Below are positions 9,001-16,347 of a stretch of DNA of 64,000 bases, one piece after another. The notes below the pieces were generated by a model. The model saw nothing but the letters and a program-made list of their open reading frames with translations, searched no databases and had not been told where the DNA came from. Position numbers and translations under genes: made by a program. This stretch comes from CAISCU01 sp943361925 (lineage in GTDB: Bacteria > Bacteroidota > Bacteroidia > UKL13-3), in assembly GCA_943361925.1 (NCBI GenBank), contig CALRIT020000002.1, positions 1 to 64,000 on the forward strand, given 5' to 3'. Every line of letters starts with the position of its first letter. Within the stretch, counting starts at the first letter, position 1.

Positions 9001-11807
9001 GAAACTACAGTATTGGTAACATTTGCTCCTAAAGAAATACCAACAGGAGTGGTACCAGATGATACAATATCAACATTATTAGAAGAGATAGTTGAATTAT
9101 TAATGAAGGTTGATCTAAAAAACATAGCACCTGCCAAGGTTCCATTATAGGCATGGGTATTATTGCTTATAGCTAAAAAGTCTAATTCACCATTTAATAC
9201 ACCTCCAGCATAAATACCATTTCCAAAATTTGTAAATAAATTTCCAGATATCGTATTATTGTCATTGTCTGCTCCTGTAGCACCAACAGTGGAACCTACA
9301 GAGATACCATAATTCAAAACAGTATTACTTGCACTAGTAAAGTTAATATTTTTGATGGTGTTATTTGTTGCTCCAGCACCTATTCCTAAAGATGAAATTA
9401 AAATTCCACTTGTAGCTGCTGAAGTATTAGAATTATTTATTGAAAGGTCCCTACTAGAACTAGCATTATTAGAACCATCAATTGTTACATAATCTGCGCC
9501 ATTTAATATTATTAAACCTGAAGCAGAACTTCCTGTAATTGTAGATGTAACTCCTGTAGCCGGAAGAATTGTAAGTGTATTTGTTAAACTAGAATTACCA
9601 TTACTATTAAAAGTTATTGGAAAAGTTTCACTTGTTGAATAGGTAGCATCAGTTAAACTAAAAATTACAGGGCCTGACAAACAATTTCCATTAAAAGAAC
9701 TTGCAGCAGCTGTTAGAGTTGAGTAATTACCTCCAGAACCGACCGTATATGTGCCAGACAAAGAAATACCAATAACATAAGCGCTAGGAGTAGTAGGAGG
9801 AGTTCCAGCTGCTGGAGGACTAGTTGTAAATGAACCAGCTCCTGCAGAAGGAAAAGATATTAAATTTCCTGCAACATCTTGAGCAACAATAAAGTATTTT
9901 ACGGTATCTGTTGCAGATACACCTGAACCTAGAGCAAATTCAAAGTTATTTCCCGATAAATAAACACCTTGCGAAGGAGTTAAAGTTCCAGAATTTATTT
10001 GATAATATAAAATAGGCAAATCACCACCAGATGTTGGAACTCCCGATCCTCCATCTGTAATAGTTGCAGTTAATGTTCTACCTGTAGTTGAACATGTATT
10101 TGTTAAAGCAGTATAAGTAATTGAAGGAGGGACAACATCCGCTGGTATTCCATCAAATTCATCAGCTCCTAAATCCGGACCTGTGGCTCCTCCATTAATA
10201 GAACCTACTGGTCCTGGACGAGCATCACCATCAAAATCTGTTGTAATTCCGGTAGTAGACGCTGATTCCCCTCCTGATTCAAGAGGAATAGCACTTGTTG
10301 TGTTGATATGAAAATCAGTTGATGAAATAAAAGGAATATTATAACTTAAAGAAGAACCATCTTTACCTGATGCGGCTTTCCAATCTGAAATAGTATTTCT
10401 AAGAGCTGCATTATAATAACCAATATTTCCATTGGGAACATAATAACAATTGTTATTGACAGAACCTCCAGAGATATTCGTTGTTGTATTTACATAAAAT
10501 CCAAAAGTTCCTGATCCTGTGTTTTGATTTACAACAATATTATTTAAAAATTGAGAAATTGTAACTCCAGAAACAGTTGCTGCAATTCCATAATTGACGT
10601 AATTTACTAACGTTCCTGTTGAAGTTGCAGGTAGATAAATTGTGTTGTGATTAATTTTCATCAGTGTAGCACCTGCAGAAATCCTAATACCATAAGCAAC
10701 AAATGAGGAAAGTGATGAAGTTGTGTACTTACTGGCTACTATATTTACGATATAATTATTAGAAATTTGAATGTTATCGCAATTTGTAGATCCAGTTACA
10801 GCTATTCCATAAGAACCATAACCTGAAGTACTTGGTTGGTATATATCATGAATATTATTTCTAATAACCCTGCAACCAGAATTAACTGTTCCAATTTCAA
10901 TAGCTGAAATTGTAACTGAATAACCGGTTCCAGATGCAGAGACATCACCAACTCTTATATCATTTTTTTCAATCAAAGCAGAACCAGCACCATTTGATGC
11001 TGAACTATATTGAACAAAAATCCCTCTATTTCCGACTCCGCTAGCTGCAGTTGAACTACCAATAGTGTTATTCTTAATTTGTAATCCGGTATTAGGATAG
11101 GTTGCACTAGTACCATTTGCATAAACACCATGATAACATCTAGTAATTAAATTATTGTCAATAACTGTATTTAAACTACTATATGCTCCAGTTGTTATGG
11201 AGGAAGAATTTGACATTACAATGCCATAATTTGTAGTAGTTGAGTTAGCGGCTGATCGTGACCCAGTTATTATACAATTCTTAATCGTATTATTATCAGC
11301 TCCATCAGCCCCAGTTGTGGATGTAGAGGCTAGCCTAATTACTGCTAAACCTGTTGAGGTAGAAGTTGGCCTTACAAAACTTAGATTTTGGGTTCCTGAT
11401 GTCAAAGGGTCATCACCATCAATAGTAACATTATCAGCTCCGTTTAATTCTATCATAGCTCTACTGGCTGTTACAGTTGCATTCCCATTTACTGTAACAT
11501 TTCCTGATGGCTTAATTGAGATAGACGTATAATTTGAAGGTGAGGCACTTTTTAATAAAGGAACTACCGTTGATGGTTCAGTTGTGTTACCTGTTATAAC
11601 AATGTTAATCACCCCTTGATGGGTCCCTGCATTAATAGCTGTGAAAGCAGCATTTAAAGTAGTAAATGTACCACTCGTAGTTCCACCTGTTGCACTCAAA
11701 GTAACTTGAGCCCGTGTGTTGAAATAGAATAAACTAAACAAGCTGAATAAAATCAGCATCTTTAGTCTTGTCCCTAATCTTGATTTAATAGTAGGAATTT
11801 TAATCAT
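42..11807 (-). CDS. Giant secreted modular beta-helix protein with Fn3 and dockerin-like C-terminus
   Basis: A 3921-residue protein that begins with a signal peptide (residues about 1-33, hydrophobic MLILFSLFSLFYF, then AQ). Four related blocks follow. Each opens with a motif like GxYxVGxGGxYxxLTxA (near 40, 690, 1310 and 1955), continues as Asn/Thr/Ser-rich repeats rich in NNxI motifs typical of right-handed parallel beta-helices, and closes near GADEFDG or GAYEN. Blocks are joined by segments starting PxITYTxL and, twice, by PPAAGTPPTTP. From about 2731 come CARDB/Ig/PKD-like segments, then two fibronectin type III domains (about 3540-3625 and 3637-3725). The last 60 residues hold two DxNxDGxxDxxD loops (DINQDGFIDGND and DTNGDGFVDGND) like dockerin or EF-hand calcium sites. 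I see no typical type IX secretion C-terminal domain. It is probably a surface or extracellular adhesin or carbohydrate-binding protein. The role is inferred, and no enzyme domain was recognised. Confidence 0.85.
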   Translation of the reverse strand: MIKIPTIKSRLGTRLKMLILFSLFSLFYFNTRAQVTLSATGGTTSGTFTTLNAAFTAINAGTHQGVINIVITGNTTEPSTVVPLLKSASPSNYTSISIKPSGNVTVNGNATVTASRAMIELNGADNVTIDGDDPLTSGTQNLSFVRPTSTSTGLAVIRLASTSTTGADGADNNTIKNCIITGSRSAANSTTTNYGIVMSNSSSITTGAYSSLNTVIDNNLITRCYHGVYANGTSATYPNTGLQIKNNTIGSSTAASGVGNRGIFVQYSSASNGAGSALIEKNDIRVGDVSASGTGYSVTISAIEIGTVNSGCRVIRNNIHDIYQPSTSGYGSYGIAVTGSTNCDNIQISNNYIVNIVASKYTTSSLSSFVAYGIRISAGATLMKINHNTIYLPATSTGTLVNYVNYGIAATVSGVTISQFLNNIVVNQNTGSGTFGFYVNTTTNISGGSVNNNCYYVPNGNIGYYNAALRNTISDWKAASGKDGSSLSYNIPFISSTDFHINTTSAIPLESGGESASTTGITTDFDGDARPGPVGSINGGATGPDLGADEFDGIPADVVPPSITYTALTNTCSTTGRTLTATITDGGSGVPTSGGDLPILYYQINSGTLTPSQGVYLSGNNFEFALGSGVSATDTVKYFIVAQDVAGNLISFPSAGAGSFTTSPPAAGTPPTTPSAYVIGISLSGTYTVGSGGNYSTLTAAASSFNGNCLSGPVIFSLTDATYSTSETFPITFNSNGNSSLTNTLTILPATGVTSTITGSSASGLIILNGADYVTIDGSNNASSSRDLSINNSNTSAATSGILISSLGIGAGATNNTIKNINFTSASNTVLNYGISVGSTVGATGADNDNNTISGNLFTNFGNGIYAGGVLNGELDFLAISNNTHAYNGTLAGAMFFRSTFINNSTISSNNVDIVSSGTTPVGISLGANVTNTVVSKNLITRVNTTNTGGYGGRGITVGTGLVSSNIILENNVLYGMNGSNWSTFGNSSSMGISIGIEGNSSTLTTVTGGIKIYYNSVNLYGDHTRGGNNITAAIYIGSAASSIDIRNNVFANSINNINASGTGSKAYAIYSDLANSGYTNINYNNYYVSGTQGVLAYLAADVTTLSGLQTAFGQNVNSLNVNPDFNSNTNLRPNLGSSMLNTGTPIVGYSTDYLGATRNATNPTIGAYENGADGVGPVITYTALPTQCTVAGANLSVSVYDFSGVPTSGTDVPTLYWKTGLNGTYTSVQGTYTSGTNFDFSFGGGITTTDTVYYYLVAQDSVNNVSISPSAGAASLTASPPAAGTPPTTPNSYTIGTLLTGTIPVGAGGTYTTLTAAALAYNTGCISGAVVFSLTDVLYSSAETFPITFNSNGYASLTNYLTIKPAASTNTLIEGSVAAGSIFKLNGADFITIDGSNSGTNSRNLTIRNNTLTTAGNAVIWIAAPALGNGSKNNTLKNTIIEGNAATTSFFGMYVGGSGTITLTAAGSERNDNNLISNNLFRKSQYGLVMFGYDANKPDSNNRVTGNLFGTGVTGEGFNLEGVRTDRQKNMVIANNDIQNIRSTSTTALYGLRLLDFKEGLCYNNKIHNIAYTGSSTGQANGLLVLSSTYTTVGNPSNAYIFNNSVYDITSTSTSTTWALTGIIASTGYNDHYYYNSVSLTGQLNNSSSGLSAAFALGNGSNTTANTNPDIRNNVFSLTGTGNAGNTWAYYSRAASFVGVSNYNLLYNITTGGTANIGYLNSTSYTSLANWQTASLVDTNSVSALPMFNTNTNLVPQTGSPLVNAGTPLVGFTTDYLGNSRNLSTPTIGAYENAGDGTAPTITYTSLANTQSVSNYTFSATITDLGAGAVGVDTSLANRPTVYFKKLSESDVFGLANNSSTNGWKYAKSSSNASPFSMEIDYSLLNSSLNIGDTIVYFVVAQDLNGNLGAETESGFTGTNVTNVTSAPAVFGRYFIVGPPLSGTYSVGPGGNYTRLTDAVNDLDLRGLTSPVVFELTDTLYSTNETFPIVLSNRPNGISVTNTVTIQPSGASTDCRITGSNITSIFSIDNGDYYILDGRAGGVGTTPLMTILNTNSSAGVIRFVNDATNNLVRYCKLRGVSTSAAVGIVNFGTTLGSTGNDDNTITNNDIYDGATAPVTAIYSIGQDSTKSNHGNIISNNNIYNFGITGTSYGINMVGFNTYWTISGNSFYNQNAKTIAGTFYGIYLANSTGNGHTISGNYIGGTAPQCGGTALTFNSAATIFQFIYMDVDSGIASNVDNNTIKNINITTTSTSTVQALIFVNAGDVNVGSGSGNHLGDQSSSVSIVINTSSTSTTFAAIAVGTGTKMGNVEISNNDIGGITINQIAAAGGMSLRGIDIGAATRGLFTITNNIIGGNAPGSMAQNTANNALAFINRTTSNGRLHIVSGNIIRNFTTTLTSSGITGLSAGGTINSSVTNNTIYGLNSAQTTIGVGTSSSVTGILFGLQSAILENNCSGNLIYALNNTGAAKTTVTGIVVNTAATGTHNVFKNFVHSLNSSNDSSSFVGIHIAGGNANIYNNMVRLGIDSNGTDINTNRMIAGIFEAGGTSGVYFNTVYIGGAAVSTGLANTYGFYSTLTSGTRVIRNNIFTNKRMNSGSTGNHFAIYLATTGLNPTGLTLNNNNYFSSNSTIGYYNGSNRATFSNWRTAVGLDAASMNEDPSFINATGSVSNINLHITPATTSLMESGGVTISGISTDYDGDARPGPAGSINGGGTAVDIGADEFDGAVFPINMSATALVGPIGTCATTGKTVVVRIKNNSPTTTIDFSVNNVTVNADVTGPNATTFTPVVLSTDTLASGASMDVTISTTYDMSLMGTYTFNANTLVTGDANSSDDAMSAAIIEIDTLVTGTITSSVSQYCNTTGTPSFATTATGGNIQWLQSIAGPNGPWTNVGTNSTSYLVGSNLTQSIWVTATNTCNASTIWLDDTSAVHLPVLSSAVGDTVCGPGTVTLTANVGIQQTALWYASNTAVTPLFSGTTYSPTVSSTANYYVAAATQGSSSQNLPDGATWNQYQTTGGFQTTAITNAVMVFDALSDIKIASLDIYPSAAIGTSFTIEVRQTNGTGTLIASYTGVTTVQNTGTPSVAQTVPVNFSIPAGTNYVIGFASNPNTWRSGSTAHPYPYTLSGLLNITGSSASGTSAALTAIYQYYFYNWVIGTTCESPRQLVTALVQSAPTLTINSASSAICEGSSTTSPITISSTLSNFDTYNWSPSTGVSGNSVSGYTFNPTTTTSYTLTGVQTSGLACQNTANHSVTVNPRPDVMTISPSSAVVCPSTSQLLAVSSGGYVNTFDTTGSAAIENTLDAYPAPLSNYYGGTKHQMLITAAELNALGVPSNTPLNSIAFYVNSIGSTFSGSLLDFSIQMGNTASTSLSSLSFISAPTTVRASASLPISTTGWITIPLNGTFSWNGTSNLVIQTSYSNNNTGGTDDGITMLSSSTSFVSCNWYRADGVTSAAILSAATPTSSASTRPNMVLKATITPSFVWSSQTDLFRNSTGTNAYTGGDTIAVYTMPLSARTYTVTATTPAGCFRTASVSVSVGAVPSAPGTISTANTTTTGVDLSWTTVSGATSYKLDVATDALFASIVSGYNDLTVAGLSQSVTGLTAGTTYYARVRAINSCGASASSSSLTTITLSAAPVLSAASSVSGTGMTINWTATTGAASYLLDVSTSNTFNTFVSGYNGLAVPTGTSQAVTGLSAGTRYYYRVLAVNASGNSAYSSIGDTVTLSGSASLSLTAFFEGLYLGSSTMTSAPYNGDFTSPASIADTITVELHIANGTFDLAYSVTDTISVNGTASISLPGAAVGNYYYIVLKHRNSLETWSADSVLISSSLSYDFSTAATQAYGSNMVDLGSGVFGIYAGDINQDGFIDGNDFTDVDNDNSNFASGYLYTDTNGDGFVDGNDFTLIDNNGSMFIGIARP

Positions 11808-12329
11808 ATTTATTGTTTTATAGTTTAATATTTTTAATATTTATTAAGAAAATTTACCATTTAAAACACAACAAAATCAACCCTAAAATTAATTTATTGT
11901 GCGCTTAATGTAAATTCTTTGTAAAACGAAATTATGATTAAGCATCATTAATGCAAGAAATTCCGTCAACATATCTTAATTTTAACTAAAAAAATGATAA
12001 GCAGCTTTTATTTCTATATGAATAGTTGTATCGATTGTAAATAAAAAATCAAACCCTGACGAAATTTTATAAATAAAAAAACTTTCAATTACAAATTTGA
12101 ATTTCATGACTTAAAAAATGATTTGAGTCAATTTTGTCATGATAAATTCCCCATTTTAATTCAAAAGATTAAATACAATATTTATGAAGCCTCAAAAAAT
12201 GAATCTATTTTCAATCAATTTTATATTCCAAACCAAAATTCTAATTGATTTTAAAATTCTAATTTTTATCCCAACTACATATTAATATATTTACAACCCT
12301 TTTGGTAATTCAAAATAGCATTTATACTT
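11808..12329. promoter_or_regulatory. 522-bp divergent intergenic region
   Basis: This AT-rich region has no supported gene and lies between the giant protein gene (leftward) and ettA (rightward), so it should hold both promoters. On the minus strand about 50 bases ahead of the giant gene there is a weak TAnnTTTG-like TAAATTTT with a TTTG only 15 bases upstream, which is not a convincing match. A 7-bp inverted repeat, TCATGAC (12104-12110) and GTCATGA (12136-12142), sits mid-region with a 25-base spacer. Nothing else is visible. Confidence 0.4.
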
Positions 12330-14003
12330 ATGTCTGATCACAAAATTATTTTCTCGATGGCCGGGGTTTCTAAAATCTATCCGCCATCAAAACAAGTTTT
12401 AAAAGATATTTATTTATCATTTTTCTATGGAGCCAAAATTGGTGTTCTTGGTTTAAATGGCTCTGGAAAATCATCCTTACTTAGAATTATTGCAGGAGTT
12501 GATAAAAACTTCCAGGGTGAAGTAGTTTTTGATTCTAAAAACTACAAAATAGGTTTCCTTGAACAAGAACCTGAACTCGATGAAAACAAAACAGTTCTTG
12601 AATCAGTAAAAGAAGGTGTTAAACATATCACTGATCTTCTTGATGAATTTGAAAACATCAATAATAGTCTTGCCGACCCAAATCTAGATGGTGATGAAAT
12701 GATGAAAATCCTCGATCGTCAGGCTGTGGTGATGGAACAACTCGAGCAAAATGATGCATGGGAACTTGATACTAAACTCGAAAAAGCAATGGATGCACTT
12801 CGTTGCCCGGAGAGCGATACTCCTGTAAAAGTATTATCGGGTGGAGAAAGACGCCGTGTTGCTTTATGCCGATTATTGTTGAGCAATCCTGATATTTTAT
12901 TACTCGATGAGCCTACCAATCACTTAGATGCAGAAAGTGTTGACTGGTTAGAGCAATTCCTGAAAAACTTCCCTGGTACCGTTATTGCTGTTACCCACGA
13001 TAGATATTTCTTAGATAATGTAGCTGGTTGGATTCTTGAATTAGACCGTGGTGAAGGTATTCCATGGAAAGGTAATTACAGCTCTTGGTTAGATCAAAAA
13101 TCAACCCGATTACAAGCTGAAGAAAAACAAGAAAGCAAACGTTCTAAAGCTTTACAACGTGAATTGGAATGGGTAAAAATGGGGGCTAAAGGCCGACATG
13201 CCAAACAAAAAGCACGTTTAAATGCCTACGATAGAATGTTGGGTGAGGAACAAAAAGAAAAAGAACAAACGCTTGAATTGTTTATTCCTGCCGGACCTCG
13301 TTTAGGTGATGTGGTAATTGAAGCCAATAATGTTAGTAAGGCCTTTGGTAAAAAATTACTTTATGAAAACCTAAGCTTCTCGCTTCCTAAAGGTGGTATT
13401 GTTGGAATTATTGGTCCGAATGGTGTTGGTAAAACAACCCTTTTTAGAATGATGATGGGACTTGAACAACCTGATAGCGGTGAATTCAAAATTGGTGAAA
13501 CAGTTAAAACTGCTTATGTAGACCAAAGTCATAAAGACTTATTACCTGAAAAATCTGTTTTTGAGGTTATATCAGGTGGAACAGAATTGATGTTGGTGGC
13601 AGATAAACAAGTAAATGCCCGTGCTTATATTTCTAAATTCAATTTCAGTGGAAACGACCAAAGCAAAAAGGTTGGTGTACTTTCAGGTGGAGAAAGAAAC
13701 AGGGTTCATTTAGCAATGACCTTAAAAGAAGGTGGTAACGTTTTGTTACTCGATGAGCCTACAAATGATATTGATGTAAACACATTAAGAGCCTTGGAAG
13801 AAGCCATTGAAAATTTTGCAGGATGTGTTGTTGTGATTAGTCACGACAGGTGGTTTATAGATAGAATTGCTACTCATATTCTTGCTTTTGAAGGCAATTC
13901 TCAGGTAGTTTATTTTGAAGGAAACTATAGTGATTACGAAGAAAACAAAAAACAAAGAGGTGGTGATCAAGCTCCACACAGAGTAAGATTCAAGGCAATA
14001 TAA
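12330..14003 (+). CDS. ettA: Energy-dependent translational throttle protein EttA (ABC-F ATPase)
   Basis: A 557-residue cytoplasmic protein with two ATP-binding cassettes and no membrane segment, as in the ABC-F family that acts at the ribosomal E site. The first cassette has Walker A GLNGSGKS (41-48), signature LSGGERRR (about 169) and Walker B LLLDEPTNHLD. The second has GPNGVGKT (about 361), LSGGERNR (about 451) and LLLDEPTNDID (about 475). Length and the N-terminal run IYPPSKQVLKDIYLSFF closely match EttA (about 555 residues in E. coli), and a linker rich in Lys, Glu and Arg lies between the cassettes. EttA gates entry into the elongation cycle according to ATP/ADP ratio; that is family knowledge. 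The gene is monocistronic and ends at a strong hairpin terminator. Resistance-type ABC-F proteins are a less likely alternative. Confidence 0.95.
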   Translation: MSDHKIIFSMAGVSKIYPPSKQVLKDIYLSFFYGAKIGVLGLNGSGKSSLLRIIAGVDKNFQGEVVFDSKNYKIGFLEQEPELDENKTVLESVKEGVKHITDLLDEFENINNSLADPNLDGDEMMKILDRQAVVMEQLEQNDAWELDTKLEKAMDALRCPESDTPVKVLSGGERRRVALCRLLLSNPDILLLDEPTNHLDAESVDWLEQFLKNFPGTVIAVTHDRYFLDNVAGWILELDRGEGIPWKGNYSSWLDQKSTRLQAEEKQESKRSKALQRELEWVKMGAKGRHAKQKARLNAYDRMLGEEQKEKEQTLELFIPAGPRLGDVVIEANNVSKAFGKKLLYENLSFSLPKGGIVGIIGPNGVGKTTLFRMMMGLEQPDSGEFKIGETVKTAYVDQSHKDLLPEKSVFEVISGGTELMLVADKQVNARAYISKFNFSGNDQSKKVGVLSGGERNRVHLAMTLKEGGNVLLLDEPTNDIDVNTLRALEEAIENFAGCVVVISHDRWFIDRIATHILAFEGNSQVVYFEGNYSDYEENKKQRGGDQAPHRVRFKAI

Positions 14004-14010
14004 ACAAACG

Positions 14011-14048
14011 AAAAAGGTGGATTCAAAATTGAAATCCACCTTTTTTTT
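14011..14048. terminator. Bidirectional Rho-independent terminator
   Basis: Stem GGTGGATT (14016-14023) pairs with AATCCACC (14033-14040). It is flanked by A5 on the left and T8 on the right, so it can end both ettA and the convergent serine hydrolase gene. Confidence 0.85.
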
Positions 14049-14049
14049 G

Positions 14050-15078
14050 CTAATTATCTAAACCATTTTTATTACAAAAAGATTCTACTTCATCATAAGT
14101 AAGTTTACTTAAATCATGAATAATCTTTTCTCTTATTTCCTTCTTCCCTCCTCTTGTCATAATGCCAATTAAAAAAGGCTTTTGTTTGTGATAAACAATT
14201 CCAAAATGATGTAATTGAATATTAAAACTATTGCCCTTTGCATCAAACTCATCGCGGGTTCCGTATTTATGAGCAACTAAAATATTTGATGGAACTGCAG
14301 CTCTAATACCCTTTGAAAACTCTGATTTAGATAAATAAGTCAAAGCTTTTTCAGAATTTCCTCTGTTCAAATAAGTTCCATTATATAAAATCCTAAAGAT
14401 TGCTGCGTAGGCCTTTACTTTCATAAAGTTAGAATTAATGTTTAAATCGTTTTTGATATCTAGATTTAAATCATTACTAACTTTAATCACCTCATCCATT
14501 CCTACTGCCTGCATTAACATCAAGGTTGCTTTATTATCTGAATAAGTAATCATTTGAGTGATTAGCTGGTCAATTGAATACCATTCTTCATGGTTCTTCT
14601 TAAATCCATTTCCTTCATCCTCATCTATTTTATCTAATAAGGTAGTATCATATTGGATTTTGTTATCCATAAACAATGGTTCTGCTTCAGTTCTTTTAAG
14701 CACAGCAATCATAACAGGAATCTTCATTAAACTTGCAGGACTAAACAATTCTTTTTCTTCAACACCAATCCATAGTCCATTATTCAAATCCCTGAAATAA
14801 TATGAAATATGGATTTCAGGATACTGCTTGTGAATTTTATCTAGATAGGTATCCAAAGCAGGTCTGAAAGATTTTATTTCTTTCATATTCAACTTCATTT
14901 GCTCAACACAAGGAAGCATTGGATTAACTAAACCAACAGAACCGGAAGCATTAATTTTACTCGATTGAATTGAATCAGTTTTTGCTTTTTCATTCTTATT
15001 CGAACCCAAAAAATAACCCAAACCTGTTGATATTGAAATAAATACTATTGAAATTACGATTGTCCTAACATTTTTCAT
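14050..15078 (-). CDS. Membrane-anchored serine hydrolase of the class A beta-lactamase fold
   Basis: The protein has 342 residues from the ATG at 15078; a TTG nine bases upstream could give three more. A short hydrophobic segment (VRTIVISIVFISISTGLGYF) anchors or exports it. The penicillin-binding/beta-lactamase triad is present (positions in the 342-residue form): SLMK (active Ser 116, Lys 119), SDN (180-182) and KYG (271-273, in place of KTG). Spacing fits class A beta-lactamases and the beta-lactamase2 family. I cannot find the omega-loop ExxLN motif with the deacylating Glu, so antibiotic hydrolysis is not supported. It may be a peptidoglycan-directed or other periplasmic serine hydrolase. 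It is transcribed alone, convergent with ettA and divergent from the FAD oxidoreductase. Confidence 0.8.
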   Translation of the reverse strand: MKNVRTIVISIVFISISTGLGYFLGSNKNEKAKTDSIQSSKINASGSVGLVNPMLPCVEQMKLNMKEIKSFRPALDTYLDKIHKQYPEIHISYYFRDLNNGLWIGVEEKELFSPASLMKIPVMIAVLKRTEAEPLFMDNKIQYDTTLLDKIDEDEGNGFKKNHEEWYSIDQLITQMITYSDNKATLMLMQAVGMDEVIKVSNDLNLDIKNDLNINSNFMKVKAYAAIFRILYNGTYLNRGNSEKALTYLSKSEFSKGIRAAVPSNILVAHKYGTRDEFDAKGNSFNIQLHHFGIVYHKQKPFLIGIMTRGGKKEIREKIIHDLSKLTYDEVESFCNKNGLDN

Positions 15079-15152
15079 ACTTTTCAAAAGTAAATTTCAA
15101 TCATTAGGATTTCATTAATCCTATTAATTTAATGCATTTTTAAGTCAGAATT

Positions 15153-16280
15153 ATGATAAGCTTTTGGGAGAATAAAAACCTGCTACACTTCGATGTACTT
15201 ATTATTGGTTCAGGAATTTGCGGTTTATCAACTGCATGTTCAATCAAGGAAAAATATAAAAATCTAAAAGTAGCAATCATTGAAAGAGGTATTTTACCAA
15301 GCGGAGCAAGTACTAAAAATGCAGGATTTGCTTGTATTGGAAATCCAACAGAAGATTTGGCTGATTTAGATATAATGGGTAAAGAATCACTTATACAATT
15401 AGTTAGTAAAAGATTCAGTGGATTACAAATTTTACGTAAACGACTTGGTGATGAAAATATAGGATATGAAGCAACAGGCTCTCATGAAATAATTTTCCAT
15501 AATCAAGAATTTGATGAGTCAAAAATTGAATTGCTCAACCAGATTTTATTTCCTGTTTTCAATCAACCTATTTTTGAAAAATTATCATATCATCATTCCT
15601 ATTTTGGATTTGATAAAATCAAAGTTCAATCAATTTATAAAAACAATTTAGATGGACAAATTGATACTGGCTTAATGATGGATAATTTTGTTTCTTATGC
15701 AAACAGTTTAGGCATCAGAATGCTAACAGGAACAAGTGTTGAAGCTTTTGAAGATATAGGAAATTCAATTGAACTTTATTTAAAAAGCGAAATTCAATCC
15801 ATCAAAATTAAAACACAAAAACTAGCTATATGCACCAATGCTTTTAGTAAAAAATTAATACCGGAGATAGATTTACAACCAGGCCGTGGACAAGTTCTTA
15901 TTACCAATGAAATTGAAGGCCTTCAACTAAATGGAACTTATAGTTTTGATAAAGGTTATTATTATTTTAGGAATGTAGGAAAAAGAGTATTGTTTGGAGG
16001 AGGCAGAAACCTCGATTTTAAAACCGAAGAATCATTGGAATTTGAACTCAATCCCAAAATACAAAACCAATTGATTTCTCATTTAAAAGAATGGATAATT
16101 CCTCAACATAACTTTACTATTGAAAGGCAATGGACTGGCATTATGGCTTTTGGAGGCAATAAAACTCCTTTTATTAAAAAGCTTTCAAACAATATTGTGG
16201 CAGGTGTTCGAATGAATGGAATGGGTGTGGCTTTATCTGGAAAAATTGGAGAAGAATTGGCTGAAATGTTGTTGAACTAA
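15153..16280 (+). CDS. FAD-dependent oxidoreductase (DAO family)
   Basis: A 375-residue protein with the dinucleotide-binding motif GSGICG (19-24) followed by an acidic end of strand two (IIERG). It also has the DAO-family segment around SGASTKNAGFA (about 50-60) and a C-terminal FAD-contact region RMNGMGVALSGKIGEELA. The family oxidises amines and amino acids such as glycine, sarcosine or D-amino acids with FAD. The substrate cannot be read from sequence. No signal peptide is seen, so it is cytoplasmic. It lies 67 bases upstream of hisS on the same strand and may be co-transcribed with hisS-hutH-nadC. Confidence 0.85.
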   Translation: MISFWENKNLLHFDVLIIGSGICGLSTACSIKEKYKNLKVAIIERGILPSGASTKNAGFACIGNPTEDLADLDIMGKESLIQLVSKRFSGLQILRKRLGDENIGYEATGSHEIIFHNQEFDESKIELLNQILFPVFNQPIFEKLSYHHSYFGFDKIKVQSIYKNNLDGQIDTGLMMDNFVSYANSLGIRMLTGTSVEAFEDIGNSIELYLKSEIQSIKIKTQKLAICTNAFSKKLIPEIDLQPGRGQVLITNEIEGLQLNGTYSFDKGYYYFRNVGKRVLFGGGRNLDFKTEESLEFELNPKIQNQLISHLKEWIIPQHNFTIERQWTGIMAFGGNKTPFIKKLSNNIVAGVRMNGMGVALSGKIGEELAEMLLN

Positions 16281-16347
16281 AACAGAGTAATCAGCATATT
16301 CAATTGAAGAATGTGCCATTCAGCATTTATGCTTATCTTCGCGCATC

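Noticed and set aside
3615..11700. Repeats that might suggest a CRISPR array or tandem repeat locus
   Set aside because: They are imperfect, of coding nature and follow protein modules of several hundred residues, with no short identical repeats and spacers.
14050..15078. Calling the serine hydrolase a resistance beta-lactamase
   Set aside because: KYG replaces KTG and the omega-loop Glu is not identifiable, so the resistance label is not supported.
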